In this document: one piece after another, positions 18,189 to 27,363 of the stretch
How positions within the stretch are numbered: position 1 is the first letter of the stretch
Layout of the letters: every line of letters begins with the position of its first letter
Position numbers and translations under genes: made by a program
Origin: Paracoccus sp. MKU1
GTDB taxonomy: Bacteria > Pseudomonadota > Alphaproteobacteria > Rhodobacterales > Rhodobacteraceae
Direction of reading: 5' to 3'
DNA: 64,000 nt
NCBI RefSeq assembly: GCF_001447385.1
Contig: NZ_LLWQ01000196.1
Location: forward strand, 18,079 to 82,078
Notes under the pieces: generated by a model
The model's database searches: none
Told to the model about the DNA's origin: nothing
The model's input: only the letters and a program-made list of their open reading frames with translations

Positions 18189-18281
18189 ATTCCGAATCTT
18201 TCCGTTGTTTCGTGTTGCGCCGTTTCTATCTTGATTCTCCGCAGGGCAAAGTTAGCTTCCATCTGAAAACAAGATGGATCG

Positions 18282-19187
18282 ATGACCGTATCGCTGGACC
18301 AGCTGGAAGCTTTCGTCGCCGCCGCGGAACATGGCTCGTTCTCGGCCGCCGGTCGGGCGCTGCGCAAGGCGCAGTCCGCGATCAGCACCCAGGTCTCGAA
18401 TCTCGAGGACGACCTGGGCGTGATCCTGTTCAGCCGCGAGGGGCGCAATCCCGTGCTGACCCCGGCGGGCGAGCGACTGCTGGCCGAGGCCAAGGTGGTG
18501 CTGGACCGCCGCGAGCACCTGATCGGCGTCGCCGCCAGCTTCGAGGCGCATGTCGAGCACCGGCTGGTCGTCGCCATCGACGAGCTTTATCCCGAACAGC
18601 CCCTGGGCACGCTGTTCGCCGATTTCGCCGCGAACTTCCCGCATGTCGAACTGGAGCTGCTGTTTCCGATGATGGAGGATGTCAGCCGGCTGGTGCTGGA
18701 CGGCAAGGCCGATATCGGCGTGATGTGGCGGCAGGAGATCCTGCCGACCGAGATCGCCTTTCACACGCTGGGCTGGGTGCCGCTGAAGCTGGTCTGCGGC
18801 AAGGACCACCCGCTGGCCAACACGGTGGTCGATTGGGAGGAGCTCAAGCGCCACCGCCAGCTGATGGTCGCGGTGCGCAGCGAGGGGCCGGAGAAGCAGC
18901 GGCTGCGCACGGCGGCCGAGGTCTGGTGGGTCGAAAGCCACTGGGTGATCCTGCAAATGGTCCGGCAGGGCATCGGCTGGGCATTGGTGCCCGACCATAT
19001 CATCGAGGATTCTCCGGTCCGGGACGATCTGGTGACGCCACCGCTGCAATTCGACGGCGCCGGCTGGCCGGTGGCGCTGGAACTGGTCTGGCACAAGCAG
19101 CGGCCCAGCGGCCCGGCCGCGCGCTGGCTGCGCCAACGCTTTGCCGCCATGCGGATCAGCGGCCTGCCGGGCTTAAGCCTGGGCTAG
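18282..19187 (+). CDS. LysR-family regulator, likely of the PACE exporter
   Basis: A 301-residue LysR protein with an N-terminal helix-turn-helix ([34 protein letters not shown]) and a C-terminal effector domain. It is divergent from the PACE exporter gene and probably its activator. Its 3' end overlaps the convergent selA stop by 4 bases (19184-19187). The effector is unknown. Confidence 0.87.
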   Translation: MTVSLDQLEAFVAAAEHGSFSAAGRALRKAQSAISTQVSNLEDDLGVILFSREGRNPVLTPAGERLLAEAKVVLDRREHLIGVAASFEAHVEHRLVVAIDELYPEQPLGTLFADFAANFPHVELELLFPMMEDVSRLVLDGKADIGVMWRQEILPTEIAFHTLGWVPLKLVCGKDHPLANTVVDWEELKRHRQLMVAVRSEGPEKQRLRTAAEVWWVESHWVILQMVRQGIGWALVPDHIIEDSPVRDDLVTPPLQFDGAGWPVALELVWHKQRPSGPAARWLRQRFAAMRISGLPGLSLG

Positions 19188-20575
19188 GGCCGCGCCGGGC
19201 CGGCAAGCGCCAGCCGGCCGAGCTGGGCCAGGAAGGGCGCCTCGTCCTCGAGGCAGCGCAGGTCCAGCAGGAACTGCCCCTTGTGCACCCGGCCGATCAC
19301 CGGCAGCGGTAGGGCGCGAAACGCCTGCGCGATGCGCGCGGCCGAGACGGCGCCGGTTTCCGCAAAACCCAACCCCGCGCTTGGCAGCAGGTCCACCGGC
19401 TGCGCGCCGCTGCCGATCTGGCTGAGGCAATCGACCACCCGGACCTCGGCCAGACCCGACAGCGCGGCGCGGACCGGCGGGCAAAGCCGCTCGGCCAGGG
19501 CGCGGATCTCGTCCTGCGGCCGGGTCAGCAGGCGCAGGGTCGGGATCTCGGCGCGCGCGCGCTCGGGATCGCCATGGCTTTGCAGCGTCTCGGCCAGCGC
19601 GGCCAGGATGATCTTGTCCACCCGCAGCGCCCGTTTCAGCGGATTGGCCCGCATCCGGTCCACCAGCGCGCGCGCGCCGGCGATGATGCCGCATTGCGGC
19701 CCGCCCAGCAGCTTGTCGCCGCTGAAGGTCACCGCATCGGCACCGTCGCGGATCGCCTGCCGCGCCGTCGGCTCGGGCGGCAGGCCGAAGGCGTCGAGGT
19801 CGATCAGCGAGCCGCTGCCCAGGTCGATCAGGAAGGGAATGCCGTGCCGCCGGGCCAGCGCCGCCAGATCGGCCTGCGGCACCTCGGCGGTGAAGCCCTC
19901 GATGGCATAATTGCTGGCATGGACCTTCATGAAGGCGGCGGTGTCCTCGTTCACCGCATGGGCGTAATCGCGCAGATGCGTGCGGTTGGTGGTGCCGACC
20001 TCGTGCAGGCGACAGCCGGCCCGGGCCATCACGTCGGGCACCCGGAAGGCGCCGCCGATCTCGACCAGCTCCCCGCGCGAGACGACGACCTCGCGCCCCA
20101 GGGCCAGGGTGTTGAGCATCAGCATCACCGCGGCGGCGTTGTTGTTCACCACCGTCGCCGCCTCGGCGCCGGTCAGCCGGCAGATCAGCGCCTCGACATG
20201 GCTGTCGCGGTCGCCGCGCGTGCCGCCCTCGAGGTCGTATTCCAGGTTCGTGGCGCTGACCATGGCCTGGAAGGCGGCCTCGGCGGCGCGGCGCGACAAG
20301 AGCGCGCGGCCCAGATTGGTGTGGTTGACCGTGCCGGTCAGGTTCAGCACCGGCCGCAGCGAGGGCCGGGCCTGCGCCGCCAGCCGCTCGGCGCATTCGG
20401 CCAGCACCCCCTCGCCCGCCGCCGCCTCGCCCCGGCCCGCCGCCATGCGCCGGTCCTGCAACAACCGGCGCAGCACTCCGACGACGGTGTCGCGGCCGTG
20501 ATGCGCGATCAGTTCCCGCGCCTCGGCCTGGCGCAAAAGCTTGTCGATCGAGGGAAGGGCGCTGCGCGGGTCCAT
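19184..20575 (-). CDS. selA: L-seryl-tRNA(Sec) selenium transferase
   Basis: A 463-residue PLP enzyme, the usual length, that converts Ser-tRNA(Sec) to Sec-tRNA(Sec) with selenophosphate. Motifs include [18 protein letters not shown] (about 78-95), [15 protein letters not shown] (about 112-126), and the PLP lysine Lys288 in [14 protein letters not shown]. Neither selB nor a selC tRNA was found nearby, so the rest of the selenocysteine machinery must be elsewhere. The start ATG at 20575 is the family start. The molybdenum-binding protein gene upstream on the same strand fits a link to selenium- and molybdenum-dependent formate dehydrogenase. Confidence 0.93.
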   Translation of the reverse strand: MDPRSALPSIDKLLRQAEARELIAHHGRDTVVGVLRRLLQDRRMAAGRGEAAAGEGVLAECAERLAAQARPSLRPVLNLTGTVNHTNLGRALLSRRAAEAAFQAMVSATNLEYDLEGGTRGDRDSHVEALICRLTGAEAATVVNNNAAAVMLMLNTLALGREVVVSRGELVEIGGAFRVPDVMARAGCRLHEVGTTNRTHLRDYAHAVNEDTAAFMKVHASNYAIEGFTAEVPQADLAALARRHGIPFLIDLGSGSLIDLDAFGLPPEPTARQAIRDGADAVTFSGDKLLGGPQCGIIAGARALVDRMRANPLKRALRVDKIILAALAETLQSHGDPERARAEIPTLRLLTRPQDEIRALAERLCPPVRAALSGLAEVRVVDCLSQIGSGAQPVDLLPSAGLGFAETGAVSAARIAQAFRALPLPVIGRVHKGQFLLDLRCLEDEAPFLAQLGRLALAGPARP

Positions 20576-20621
20576 GGTTCTTCCGGTCTGGCGGCTCTGG
20601 TTGTCGATCAGGTCGGGCTGA

Positions 20622-20649
20622 CGAAACCTGCACGCTCCCCCAGGTTTCG
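20622..20649 (-). promoter_or_regulatory. Hairpin in the selA leader
   Basis: A perfect 9-bp stem (CGAAACCTG / CAGGTTTCG) closes a 10-base G-rich loop, 47-74 bases upstream of the selA start. In E. coli a SECIS-like element in the selAB leader is known to mediate feedback. This hairpin lacks the E. coli AGGUCU loop, so functional equivalence is only a possibility. The rest of the 248-base gap shows no gene. Confidence 0.35.
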
Positions 20650-20823
20650 GCCATCGTCGCCGCGGATGATCGGACAGGACGGAACGATGTGCAAGGACCG
20701 CCGCAGAAACGCCGACAACCGCGCCGGCGGCACGGACATGCCGCCCGGAGCCGGCAGGCGCGAGGCCTTGACGCCTTCGGGGCGCGCGTAACCGCCCGCT
20801 TCCGCCGGCGGCATCGCCCCGGC

Positions 20824-21033
20824 TCAGTCGTCCACGCCGACCATCACGTCCGAAGCCTTGATTACGGCCGAGGCGCGACCGCCTTCCCGCAGGCCCAGTT
20901 CCTCCACCGCCGTATTGGTGATCGAGGCGGTCACGATCGTCCCGCCGATATCGATGCGGACATGGCTGGTGACGGCGCCCTTCACGATCTCCGTAACGGT
21001 GCCGGGCAGAACGTTCCTTGCACTCAGTCGCAT
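20824..21033 (-). CDS. Molbindin-type molybdate-binding protein (single TOBE/Mop domain)
   Basis: A 69-residue protein consisting of one Mop/TOBE domain. It opens [20 protein letters not shown] and contains [15 protein letters not shown], the canonical molbindin pattern. Such proteins assemble into oligomers that store molybdate or tungstate at subunit interfaces. The start has GGAGG about 7 bases upstream. It sits upstream of selA on the same strand, 248 bases away. Confidence 0.88.
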   Translation of the reverse strand: MRLSARNVLPGTVTEIVKGAVTSHVRIDIGGTIVTASITNTAVEELGLREGGRASAVIKASDVMVGVDD

Positions 21034-21153
21034 GGCAGAGCCTCCAAGATATGTTGCACAGGATATATCGCCCGCGGCAAGCGCCCCGGTCAAGCGCCGC
21101 GACGGACAGCCGGGCCCCGCCGCGCCGGGCGGGGCGACGCAGGCGATAACGCC

Positions 21154-21356
21154 GCTGCGGGCCAGCCTCGCGCGCGAGCGGGGCAAGACGGTGATCGTGA
21201 TGCTGCATGAGGTCAACTTCACCATTCCCACCGCATCGCCGCCATGCGACAGGGCCGTATCCCCGCCGCCGGCCGCCGCGCTTCCGGGTGAGCTTCACGA
21301 GATGCGATCGCGGTGCGCGAGATCTACGGGCAACGGATCGCGCTTTTCTACCGCTG
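21154..21356 (+). pseudogene. Remnant of a ferric-siderophore ABC transporter ATPase (FecE/FepC-like)
   Basis: Only the C-terminal portion survives, with frame breaks. One frame reads [20 protein letters not shown], the region of the switch histidine (LHD) in this ATPase family. After a frameshift comes [15 protein letters not shown], matching the usual DRIxAMxxGRIxAxG. After another break comes [15 protein letters not shown] and a stop, matching the LREIYG tail. Walker A, signature and Walker B regions are missing, so it cannot be functional. Confidence 0.7.
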
Positions 21357-21461
21357 ACCCCTCGCGCTGCTTTTGCGGACTTCCGGCACAGCGCAAGAGG
21401 GCGATGGCAGCGGCGTGGCATAGTCATAATTGATTGGATTATTGTATGCAATCAATATGTT

Positions 21462-21491
21462 TTGATTTTGCCATGCAATCGGCTATATAAT
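21462..21491 (+). promoter_or_regulatory. Putative sigma70 promoter of the DUF983 gene
   Basis: TTGATT (21462-21467) and TATAAT (21486-21491) are separated by 18 bases, about 50 bases before the gene. The surrounding 60 bases are strikingly AT-rich. They contain the octamer ATGCAATC twice (21446-21453 and 21473-21480) and several TTGATT/AATCAA half sites, possible regulator sites. Confidence 0.5.
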
Positions 21492-21544
21492 AGCAAAGCG
21501 CGGCCCGGAACGGCGCGGCGCGAAGCTCTCTTGAAGGAGAAGAC

Positions 21545-21952
21545 ATGGATCCGCAGAACATCCTGGCCCAGGAGACCGGCGCCACCAAGCCCGCGCTGCG
21601 GCGCGGCGCCTGCCTGAAATGCCCACGCTGCGGCCAGGGGAAACTGTTCAGGGGCTATCTCAAGGTCGCGGACCGCTGCGGGGCCTGCGGGCTGGACCTG
21701 ACGCCGCAACGCGCCGATGACGGCCCGGCCTATATCGTCATCCTGGTCGTCGCGCATCTGATCGGCTTTTCGCTGGCGCCGATGTTCGGCCTGCTGGGCG
21801 ACAGGCCGGCGCTGATCGCGACGATCCTCGGCCTGGCCTCGGTCGCCTTGTCGCTGGCGATGCTGCCGCCGGTCAAGGGCATGTTCGTCGCCTTCCAATG
21901 GGTCAGGGCCATGCACGGCTTCGGCCCCGGTCGCGAGGCTGTCCGGCCCTGA
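21545..21952 (+). CDS. DUF983 zinc-ribbon membrane protein
   Basis: A 135-residue protein. Two CxxC pairs in the first half (CLKCPRCGQGKLFRGYLKV, then CGACG) form a zinc-ribbon-like site. Two transmembrane helices follow (AYIVILVVAHLIGFSLAPMF and LIATILGLASVALSLAML). This is the DUF983 pattern, widespread in alphaproteobacteria and often near cytochrome oxidase genes, with unknown function. A ribosome binding site AAGGAG precedes the ATG. It is convergent with the MocR gene. Confidence 0.88.
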   Translation: MDPQNILAQETGATKPALRRGACLKCPRCGQGKLFRGYLKVADRCGACGLDLTPQRADDGPAYIVILVVAHLIGFSLAPMFGLLGDRPALIATILGLASVALSLAMLPPVKGMFVAFQWVRAMHGFGPGREAVRP

Positions 21953-21958
21953 CCGGGA

Positions 21959-23329
21959 TCAGCCCATCCAGCCGCCGCCCGACAGGGTGTTGGCCAGGAA
22001 CAGCAGGCCGGCGCGCAGCTCATCGCGCGAGATCGCGCCGCCCAGGCAAATGCGCAGATGCTCGCCCGGCTCGCCGGCCACGGTAAAGGCATCCGAAGGC
22101 ATCAGCCCGATATGGCGCCCCGACATCCGGCCCATCAGCTCGGCGCGGCCGGCGCCGGCGGGCAGTTTCAGCCAGATGTTGAAGGCATGGGGCTGGGCCT
22201 CGAAGGCGAAGCCGCCAAGGACCGAGGCGGCGACCTGCTGGCGCGCCTCGGTTTCCAGCCGCAGGGCATGGCGGATGCGGTCGGCGGTACCGTCCTCGAT
22301 CCAGCGCGTTGCCAGCGCCATGCAAAGCGGCGAGGGCATGACCGAGATCGCCCGCAGCGCCTGCGCCAGCGCGAAGCTCCCGCGTGCATCCGGGGTCACG
22401 CAATAGGCCAGCCGCAGCCCGGCGCCGATGCATTTCGCCAGCCCGCCGATATGCCAGGCCTGCTCCGGCGCAAGCGCCGCAAGCGGGGTGGGCGGCGAGG
22501 GCGGGACGAAGCCATAGGCGTCGTCCTCGACCAGCGGCAGGCCGCGGCGGGTGACGATCTCGGCGATCTCCAGCCGCCGCCATTCCGGCATGGTCCGCGT
22601 CGTCGGATTGTGCAGCGTGGGATTCAGATACAGCGCCTTGGGCGCATGCTCGCGGATCGCCACCTCGAGCAATTCGGGAATGATGCCGGCCTCGTCCATC
22701 TCGATCCCGACCAGGCGCAGGTCCAGCCGCGCAGCGATGGCGCGCAGACCGGGATAGGTAAGCCGCTCGCACAGCACGGTATCGCCGCCATGCGCCAGGG
22801 TGGACAGGATCGCGGTGATCGTCGCATGCGCGCCCGGGGTGACGGCGATCCGCTCCAGCCCCGGCGCCAGGCCGCGCTGGGTCAGCCAGGCCGATGCCGC
22901 CGCCTTGTCCTGCTCGCCGCCCGTGGCCGATTGATAGCGCAGCAGCGGCACCAGATTGGCCGAGACCGCCTGCAACCCCTCGCGCATCTGGCCGAGCAGT
23001 TCGGGATCGCGCAGGTCGGGCGGCATGTTCATCGACAGATCCGCCTCGCGCATGCGGCGGGGATCGGCGCTTTCGGCGGCGCGCGCAGTGCCGCGGATGA
23101 AGGTGCCGCGGCCGACATGGCTGTCCACGAGGCGCCGGGCATGCGCCTCGGTATAGGCGCGGCTGACGGTGGTGAAGTCGATGCCCAGCCGCTCGGCCAG
23201 CTTGCGTTGCGGCGGCAGGCGGTCGCCCGCCTTCAGTTCGCCGGCACGGATGCCGGCCTCGATCGCATCCGCGATTTGCAGGTAGCGGGGCCTGCCATCC
23301 GAGGCGAGAACGGGGGTCCAGAGGATCAT
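21959..23329 (-). CDS. MocR-type regulator (GntR helix-turn-helix plus aminotransferase domain)
   Basis: A 456-residue regulator. The N-terminal GntR winged helix (RYLQIADAIEAGIRAGELKAG, DFTTVSRAYTEA) is linked to a fold-type-I aminotransferase domain. The aminotransferase part has NPTLHNPTTRTM, VEDDAYGF and a PLP lysine in HIGGLAKCIGAGLR. MocR proteins use PLP or an amino-acid aldimine as signal and act on divergent genes. Here the divergent neighbour, 413 bases away, is the AhpD/acyl-CoA-dehydrogenase-like/ABC operon. Start: the ATG opening MILWTPVLASDG, since the upstream extension is not family-like. Confidence 0.88.
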   Translation of the reverse strand: MILWTPVLASDGRPRYLQIADAIEAGIRAGELKAGDRLPPQRKLAERLGIDFTTVSRAYTEAHARRLVDSHVGRGTFIRGTARAAESADPRRMREADLSMNMPPDLRDPELLGQMREGLQAVSANLVPLLRYQSATGGEQDKAAASAWLTQRGLAPGLERIAVTPGAHATITAILSTLAHGGDTVLCERLTYPGLRAIAARLDLRLVGIEMDEAGIIPELLEVAIREHAPKALYLNPTLHNPTTRTMPEWRRLEIAEIVTRRGLPLVEDDAYGFVPPSPPTPLAALAPEQAWHIGGLAKCIGAGLRLAYCVTPDARGSFALAQALRAISVMPSPLCMALATRWIEDGTADRIRHALRLETEARQQVAASVLGGFAFEAQPHAFNIWLKLPAGAGRAELMGRMSGRHIGLMPSDAFTVAGEPGEHLRICLGGAISRDELRAGLLFLANTLSGGGWMG

Positions 23330-23742
23330 GGGTCCGGCTGCGGGAAATATTGCTGCGGATTGTATGTATCGGATCGCTGCCCGATGCAAGCGCGGCAATG
23401 GCGGCGCGACGAAAGGAACTGCTTCGGAAAGAAGCCGGGGCATAACCCCATCGCTGCAAGGCCACGGCGGCTCTGGTTATTTTATCGCGGGCGGGCCGGG
23501 CTTGGCGCTTCGGACGATTCGCCCCAGCTGCGCCGCTGATCACCAGCGCCGCAGAGGCGCGAAAATGAATGTATCGCCAACCATGGCTTGCCGAGAACAT
23601 CGTCCGGAATCCATTCAAAAATCAAGAATATATGTCTCATTGTAAGGCATTGATTATGGGCGTATGCATTTGCCAGCCACACTCACACCGGCAAGTCCCG
23701 TGACCGTGAAAGCCCCCTCTGATCCACAGGAAAGGCCCGCCC
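23330..23742. other. Intergenic region between MocR and the AhpD-ABC operon
   Basis: No convincing gene in 413 bases. The right half is AT-rich for this genome (AATCAAGAATATATGTC, TTGTAAGGCATTGATTATGG) and probably holds the promoter of the rightward operon. The left end near the MocR start has ATTGTATGTATCGGATC, a possible MocR site. Neither is confirmed. Confidence 0.5.
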
Positions 23743-24318
23743 ATGTCCCGACTTCCCCTTCGCAGCATCGACGACGCCCCGGCCGAAGCGCGCCCGCGCC
23801 TTGAGACCGCCCAGCAGAACAACGGCTTCCTGCCCAATCTCGTCCGTCTGCTGGCCAATGCGCCCGTGGCGCTGGAAACCTATCAGACCGTCTCGGCGAT
23901 CAACGGCCGCGCCTCGCTGAGCCTGGCCGAGCGCGAGGCGGTGCAGATCACCGCCGCCGCCACCCATGGCTGCGGCTTCTGCGTCGCCGGCCACACCGCC
24001 ATCGCCGAGAAGAAGGCGAAGCTGGACCCCGCCGTGATCGGCGCGCTGCGCGACACGGCCGCGGTGCCGGACGCGCGGCTGGATGCGGTGGCGCGCTTCA
24101 CCAAGGCGGTCATCGCCTCGCGCGGGGCGGTCAGCGATGCCGACCTGGCCGATTTCAAGGCCGCCGGCTTCGACGATCAGGCCGCGCTGGAGGTGGTGCT
24201 GGGGGTCAGCCTGGCGACGCTGTGCAACTTTGCCAACAATCTGGGCCAGCCGGCCCTGAACCCCGAGCTTGCCGCCTATGAATGGAAAGGCGCGGTCGCG
24301 CCTGCTGCGGTGCAATGA
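23743..24318 (+). CDS. Carboxymuconolactone decarboxylase / AhpD-like protein
   Basis: A 191-residue all-helical protein. The redox motif CGFCVAGH (Cys77, Cys80, His84) marks the peroxidase-type subgroup of the CMD family rather than the aromatic-catabolism decarboxylases. Such proteins reduce peroxides or protect flavoenzyme operons. It is the first gene of a five-gene operon; the next start overlaps its stop (ATGA). In this context it may detoxify peroxide formed by the flavoenzyme that follows; that role is inferred. Confidence 0.85.
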   Translation: MSRLPLRSIDDAPAEARPRLETAQQNNGFLPNLVRLLANAPVALETYQTVSAINGRASLSLAEREAVQITAAATHGCGFCVAGHTAIAEKKAKLDPAVIGALRDTAAVPDARLDAVARFTKAVIASRGAVSDADLADFKAAGFDDQAALEVVLGVSLATLCNFANNLGQPALNPELAAYEWKGAVAPAAVQ

Positions 24319-25388
24319 CGGCGGCGCTGCCCGACGATCTGCGCGTCTGGCTGGCCGAGGCGGCCGAGGGCATCGACCTGGGCCGGGTTCCGGCCAGCGA
24401 GATCCTGCCCCGGCTGGCCGCGGCCGGGCTGACGCGCAAGGGCGTGCCCGAGGCGATGGGCGGCACGGGCGGCGATGCGACGGATGCCGTCGTCGCCGTC
24501 ACCGCCGTGGCCGAGGAAAGCCTGGCCGCGGCCTTCATGCTGTGGGGGCATCGCTGCTATACGGAATTCCTGGTCCAGACCCCGAATGCCGGCCTGCGCG
24601 ACCGGCAACTGCCCGACATCCTGTCGGGACGCGTGGCCGGGGCCTCGGGCCTGTCGAACGTGATGAAGTTCCTGGCCGGGCTGGAGCCCTTGCAGATCAC
24701 CGCGCGCCAGGATGGCGAGGAGCTGGTCCTGGACGGCAAGCTGCCCTGGGTGACGAACCTGCGCAGTGCCGGCTTTCACGTCGCCGCCGCCGCCGACCGG
24801 GCCGAGGGCGGGCCGGCGATGATCGTGGCGCTGTCGCATGACGATCCGGGCCTGACCCGCAGCGACGACCTGTCGCTGATGGGCATGCGCTCCTCGGACA
24901 CGGCGGCGATCAGGCTGGAAGGCGTGCGCATCCCGCAGGGCCGCATCCTTGCCGCCAATGCGCAGGACTGGCTGCCGGGGGTGCGGCCGCTGTTCATGGC
25001 GTTGCAATGCGGCATGTCGATCGGCCTGGCCCGCCGGGCGCTGGCCGAGGCCGAGGCTTATGCCGGCGCCGGCCGCAACGTGCTGGCCGCCGACATCGCC
25101 GCCGAGCACGAAAAGCTGGCCGCCGAGACCGAAGCGCTGTTCGCCGGCCTGCGGGGCGGCAGCTTTGCCGCCAATTGCGCGCCGCTGTTCCGGCTGCGCA
25201 TCCGGCTGGCCGAGATCGTCACCGCCGCCACCACGCTGGAATTGCAGGCCGGCGGCGGGCGCTGCTACCTGGCCGAGCCCGGCCGCGACTTCGCCCGCCG
25301 CTGGCGCGAGGCCGCCTTCATCCCGGTCATCACCCCCAGCATCGTGCAGCTGCGCACCGTGCTCGCGGCCGCGAAAGAGGCCGCATGA
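24315..25388 (+). CDS. Acyl-CoA-dehydrogenase-like flavoprotein, possibly a monooxygenase
   Basis: A 357-residue protein of the acyl-CoA dehydrogenase fold: N-terminal helices with PRLAAAGLTRKGVPEAMGG, a beta domain with VTNLRSAGFHVAAAA, and a C-terminal helical domain. The usual catalytic Glu region is not obvious. With an SsuABC-like importer and an AhpD-like protein in one operon it may be a reduced-flavin monooxygenase of the SfnC/DszC type acting on an organosulfur compound. The fold is clear; the reaction is inferred. Confidence 0.78.
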   Translation: MTAALPDDLRVWLAEAAEGIDLGRVPASEILPRLAAAGLTRKGVPEAMGGTGGDATDAVVAVTAVAEESLAAAFMLWGHRCYTEFLVQTPNAGLRDRQLPDILSGRVAGASGLSNVMKFLAGLEPLQITARQDGEELVLDGKLPWVTNLRSAGFHVAAAADRAEGGPAMIVALSHDDPGLTRSDDLSLMGMRSSDTAAIRLEGVRIPQGRILAANAQDWLPGVRPLFMALQCGMSIGLARRALAEAEAYAGAGRNVLAADIAAEHEKLAAETEALFAGLRGGSFAANCAPLFRLRIRLAEIVTAATTLELQAGGGRCYLAEPGRDFARRWREAAFIPVITPSIVQLRTVLAAAKEAA

Positions 25389-26164
25389 CCACCCCGGAGG
25401 CCCGGCCCGTGCTGCGCGCCATCGAGGTGGCGCTGCGCTATCCCGACGCGCCGGCGCCGGTGCTGGCAGGGTTCAGCCTCGATCTGGCGCCGGGCGAGGT
25501 GGTCGCGCTTCTGGGCCCCAGCGGCGTGGGGAAATCCAGCCTGCTGAAGGTTCTGGCCGGCTTGCAGCCCCCCGACTCGGGGCGCATCGAAATGGAGGGC
25601 GCCGTCTTGAACGGCGTCCATCCGCGCCTTGCCATGGCCTTCCAAAGCCCCGGACTGCTGCCCTGGCTGGACCTGGAAAGCAATGTCGCCTTCGGCCTGG
25701 ACTTCAAGCGCCAGCCCCGCCTGTCGGCCGCGGAGCGGCGCGAGCGCATCGACCGCGCCATCGCCGAGGTCGGGCTGAGCCATGCCCGCCACTTGCGCCC
25801 CGCCGCGCTGTCGGGCGGCATGGCGCAGCGCGCGGCGCTAGCCCGCTGCCTGGCGCGCAAGCCGCAGGTGCTGCTGCTGGACGAGCCCTTCGGGGCGCTG
25901 GACGAGGTGACGCGCGCCGACATGCAGGACCTGCTGGTCAAGGTCGTGGCCGATTACCAGACCGCCGCGGTGCTGGTCACCCATGACATCGACGAGGCGC
26001 TGCTGGTCTCGGACCGCATCATCCTGCTGGGCGGCAGCCCGGCGGGCAAGATCGGCGAATGGCGCATCGACCTGCCGGCCCCGCGCGAGGACCATCTGGC
26101 CGAACTCGGCCGCATCCGCATCGACATCGTCGGCACGCTGCGCAGCGTGACCCGGCGCCACTGA
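25385..26164 (+). CDS. ABC transporter ATPase (SsuB/NrtD-like)
   Basis: A 259-residue ATPase with Walker A GPSGVGKSS, Q-loop in AMAFQSPGLLPWL, signature LSGGMAQRAALARCLARKP, Walker B VLLLDEPFGALD and the switch histidine in VLVTHDIDEALL. This is the nitrate/sulfonate/taurine importer class. It starts at an ATGA overlap with the preceding flavoprotein gene. Confidence 0.92.
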   Translation: MTTPEARPVLRAIEVALRYPDAPAPVLAGFSLDLAPGEVVALLGPSGVGKSSLLKVLAGLQPPDSGRIEMEGAVLNGVHPRLAMAFQSPGLLPWLDLESNVAFGLDFKRQPRLSAAERRERIDRAIAEVGLSHARHLRPAALSGGMAQRAALARCLARKPQVLLLDEPFGALDEVTRADMQDLLVKVVADYQTAAVLVTHDIDEALLVSDRIILLGGSPAGKIGEWRIDLPAPREDHLAELGRIRIDIVGTLRSVTRRH

Positions 26165-26175
26165 AGGAGCCTTAC

Positions 26176-27363
26176 ATGCCGACCGAAGACAGCCTGTTCT
26201 CGCGCCGCGACATCATGCGCCTGTCGGCGCTGCTGACGGCCTCGGGCGCCCTGCCCTTCCTGCGCGCCCGCGCCGCCCGCGCCCAGGACCCCGACGAGCC
26301 GGTCCGCATCGGCTACCTGCCGATCACCGACGCCACGCCGCTGCTGGTCGCCCATGGCAGGGGCTTCTTCGAGGCCGAGGGGCTGAAGGTCGAAAAGCCC
26401 GTGATGTTCCGCGGCTGGTCGCAGATCGTCGAGGCCTTCCTGGCCGGCCAGGTCAATGTCGTGCACCTGCTGTCGCCGATCACCGTCTGGGCGCGCTATG
26501 GCAGCCAGACCCCGGCCAAGGTGGTGGCCTGGAACCACACCTCGGGCTCGGCGCTGACGGCGGCGAACGACATCGGCTCGGTCGCGGATCTGGGCGGCAA
26601 GACCGTGGCGATCCCCTATTGGTATTCGATCCACAATGTCGTCTTGCAGCGGCTGCTGCGGGAAAACGGGCTGAAGCCGGTGACCTCGGGCACGCCCGCC
26701 GCGGATGAGGTGGCGTTGTCGCTGATGTCGCCCGCCGACATGGTGCCGGCGCTGGCCGCCGGGCAGATCGCCGGCTATATCGTCGCCGAGCCCTTCAACG
26801 CCGCGGCCGAGATCAACGGCATCGGCAAGGTGCTGCGCTTTACCGGCGACGTGTGGCGCGACCATGCCTGCTGCCTGGTGTTCATGCACGAGGACCATCT
26901 GACCAACCGCCCGGAATGGTCGCAGAAAGTGGTGAACGCCATGGTCAAGGCCCAGCTCTGGACCCGCGACAACCGGGCCGAGACGGCGCAGCTGCTGTCC
27001 TCGGCCGATGCGCAGAAATACACGCCCCACAGCCCCGAGATCCTGGCCCGGGTGCTGACGCCCTCGGAGGCCGACATCCAGGGCTATGTGGAAAGCGGCG
27101 CCATCCGTCATCCCGACTGGCGCGACCGGCGCATCGACTTCCAGCCCTATCCCTTCCCCTCCTATACGGAGGAGCTGGTGCGGATGCTGAAGGACACCCA
27201 GGTCGCGGGCGAGCGCGGCTTCCTCGACGCGCTGGAGCCGGGCTTCGTCGCCGGCGACCTGGTCGACGACAGCTTCGTGCGCAAGGCGCTGGAGGGCATC
27301 GGCGGGCTGCCGGCCTTCGGCCTGGCCGAGGGCTGGACGCGGCAGGAGGTCATCGAGGCGTGA
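26176..27363 (+). CDS. ABC transporter periplasmic binding protein (NrtA/SsuA-like)
   Basis: A 395-residue protein. The N-terminus FSRRDIMRLSALLTASGALP has a twin-arginine-like signal, followed by RAQ cleavage. The mature part has the NMT1/NrtA-like fold (VRIGYLPITDATPLLVAHGR, then VEAFLAGQVNVVHLLSP). Related proteins bind nitrate, bicarbonate, sulfonates or thiamine precursors. A ribosome binding site GAAGGAG precedes the ATG. A folded, Tat-exported binding protein is slightly unusual. The substrate is unknown. Confidence 0.87.
   Translation: MPTEDSLFSRRDIMRLSALLTASGALPFLRARAARAQDPDEPVRIGYLPITDATPLLVAHGRGFFEAEGLKVEKPVMFRGWSQIVEAFLAGQVNVVHLLSPITVWARYGSQTPAKVVAWNHTSGSALTAANDIGSVADLGGKTVAIPYWYSIHNVVLQRLLRENGLKPVTSGTPAADEVALSLMSPADMVPALAAGQIAGYIVAEPFNAAAEINGIGKVLRFTGDVWRDHACCLVFMHEDHLTNRPEWSQKVVNAMVKAQLWTRDNRAETAQLLSSADAQKYTPHSPEILARVLTPSEADIQGYVESGAIRHPDWRDRRIDFQPYPFPSYTEELVRMLKDTQVAGERGFLDALEPGFVAGDLVDDSFVRKALEGIGGLPAFGLAEGWTRQEVIEA

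Noticed and set aside
20608..20814. A 68-codon leftward frame between selA and the molbindin gene
   Set aside because: The product is not family-like, lacks a ribosome binding site, and contains the leader hairpin.
20576..20823. A selenocysteine tRNA gene (selC) next to selA
   Set aside because: No region of about 95 bases with an acceptor stem, a TCA anticodon and a TTCGA loop could be found; only the 9-bp hairpin is present.
21034..21060. A molybdate-responsive operator upstream of the molbindin gene (GATAT...ATATC)
   Set aside because: The arms are only five bases and the interior does not match the ModE pattern.
23330..23742. A small gene of about 105 codons on the plus strand
   Set aside because: It has no ribosome binding site and no family-like sequence, and it reads through what looks like promoter DNA between divergent genes.
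23743..24318. A second pcaC
   Set aside because: Although in the same superfamily, it has the CGFCVAGH redox motif of AhpD-like proteins and sits in an unrelated operon.
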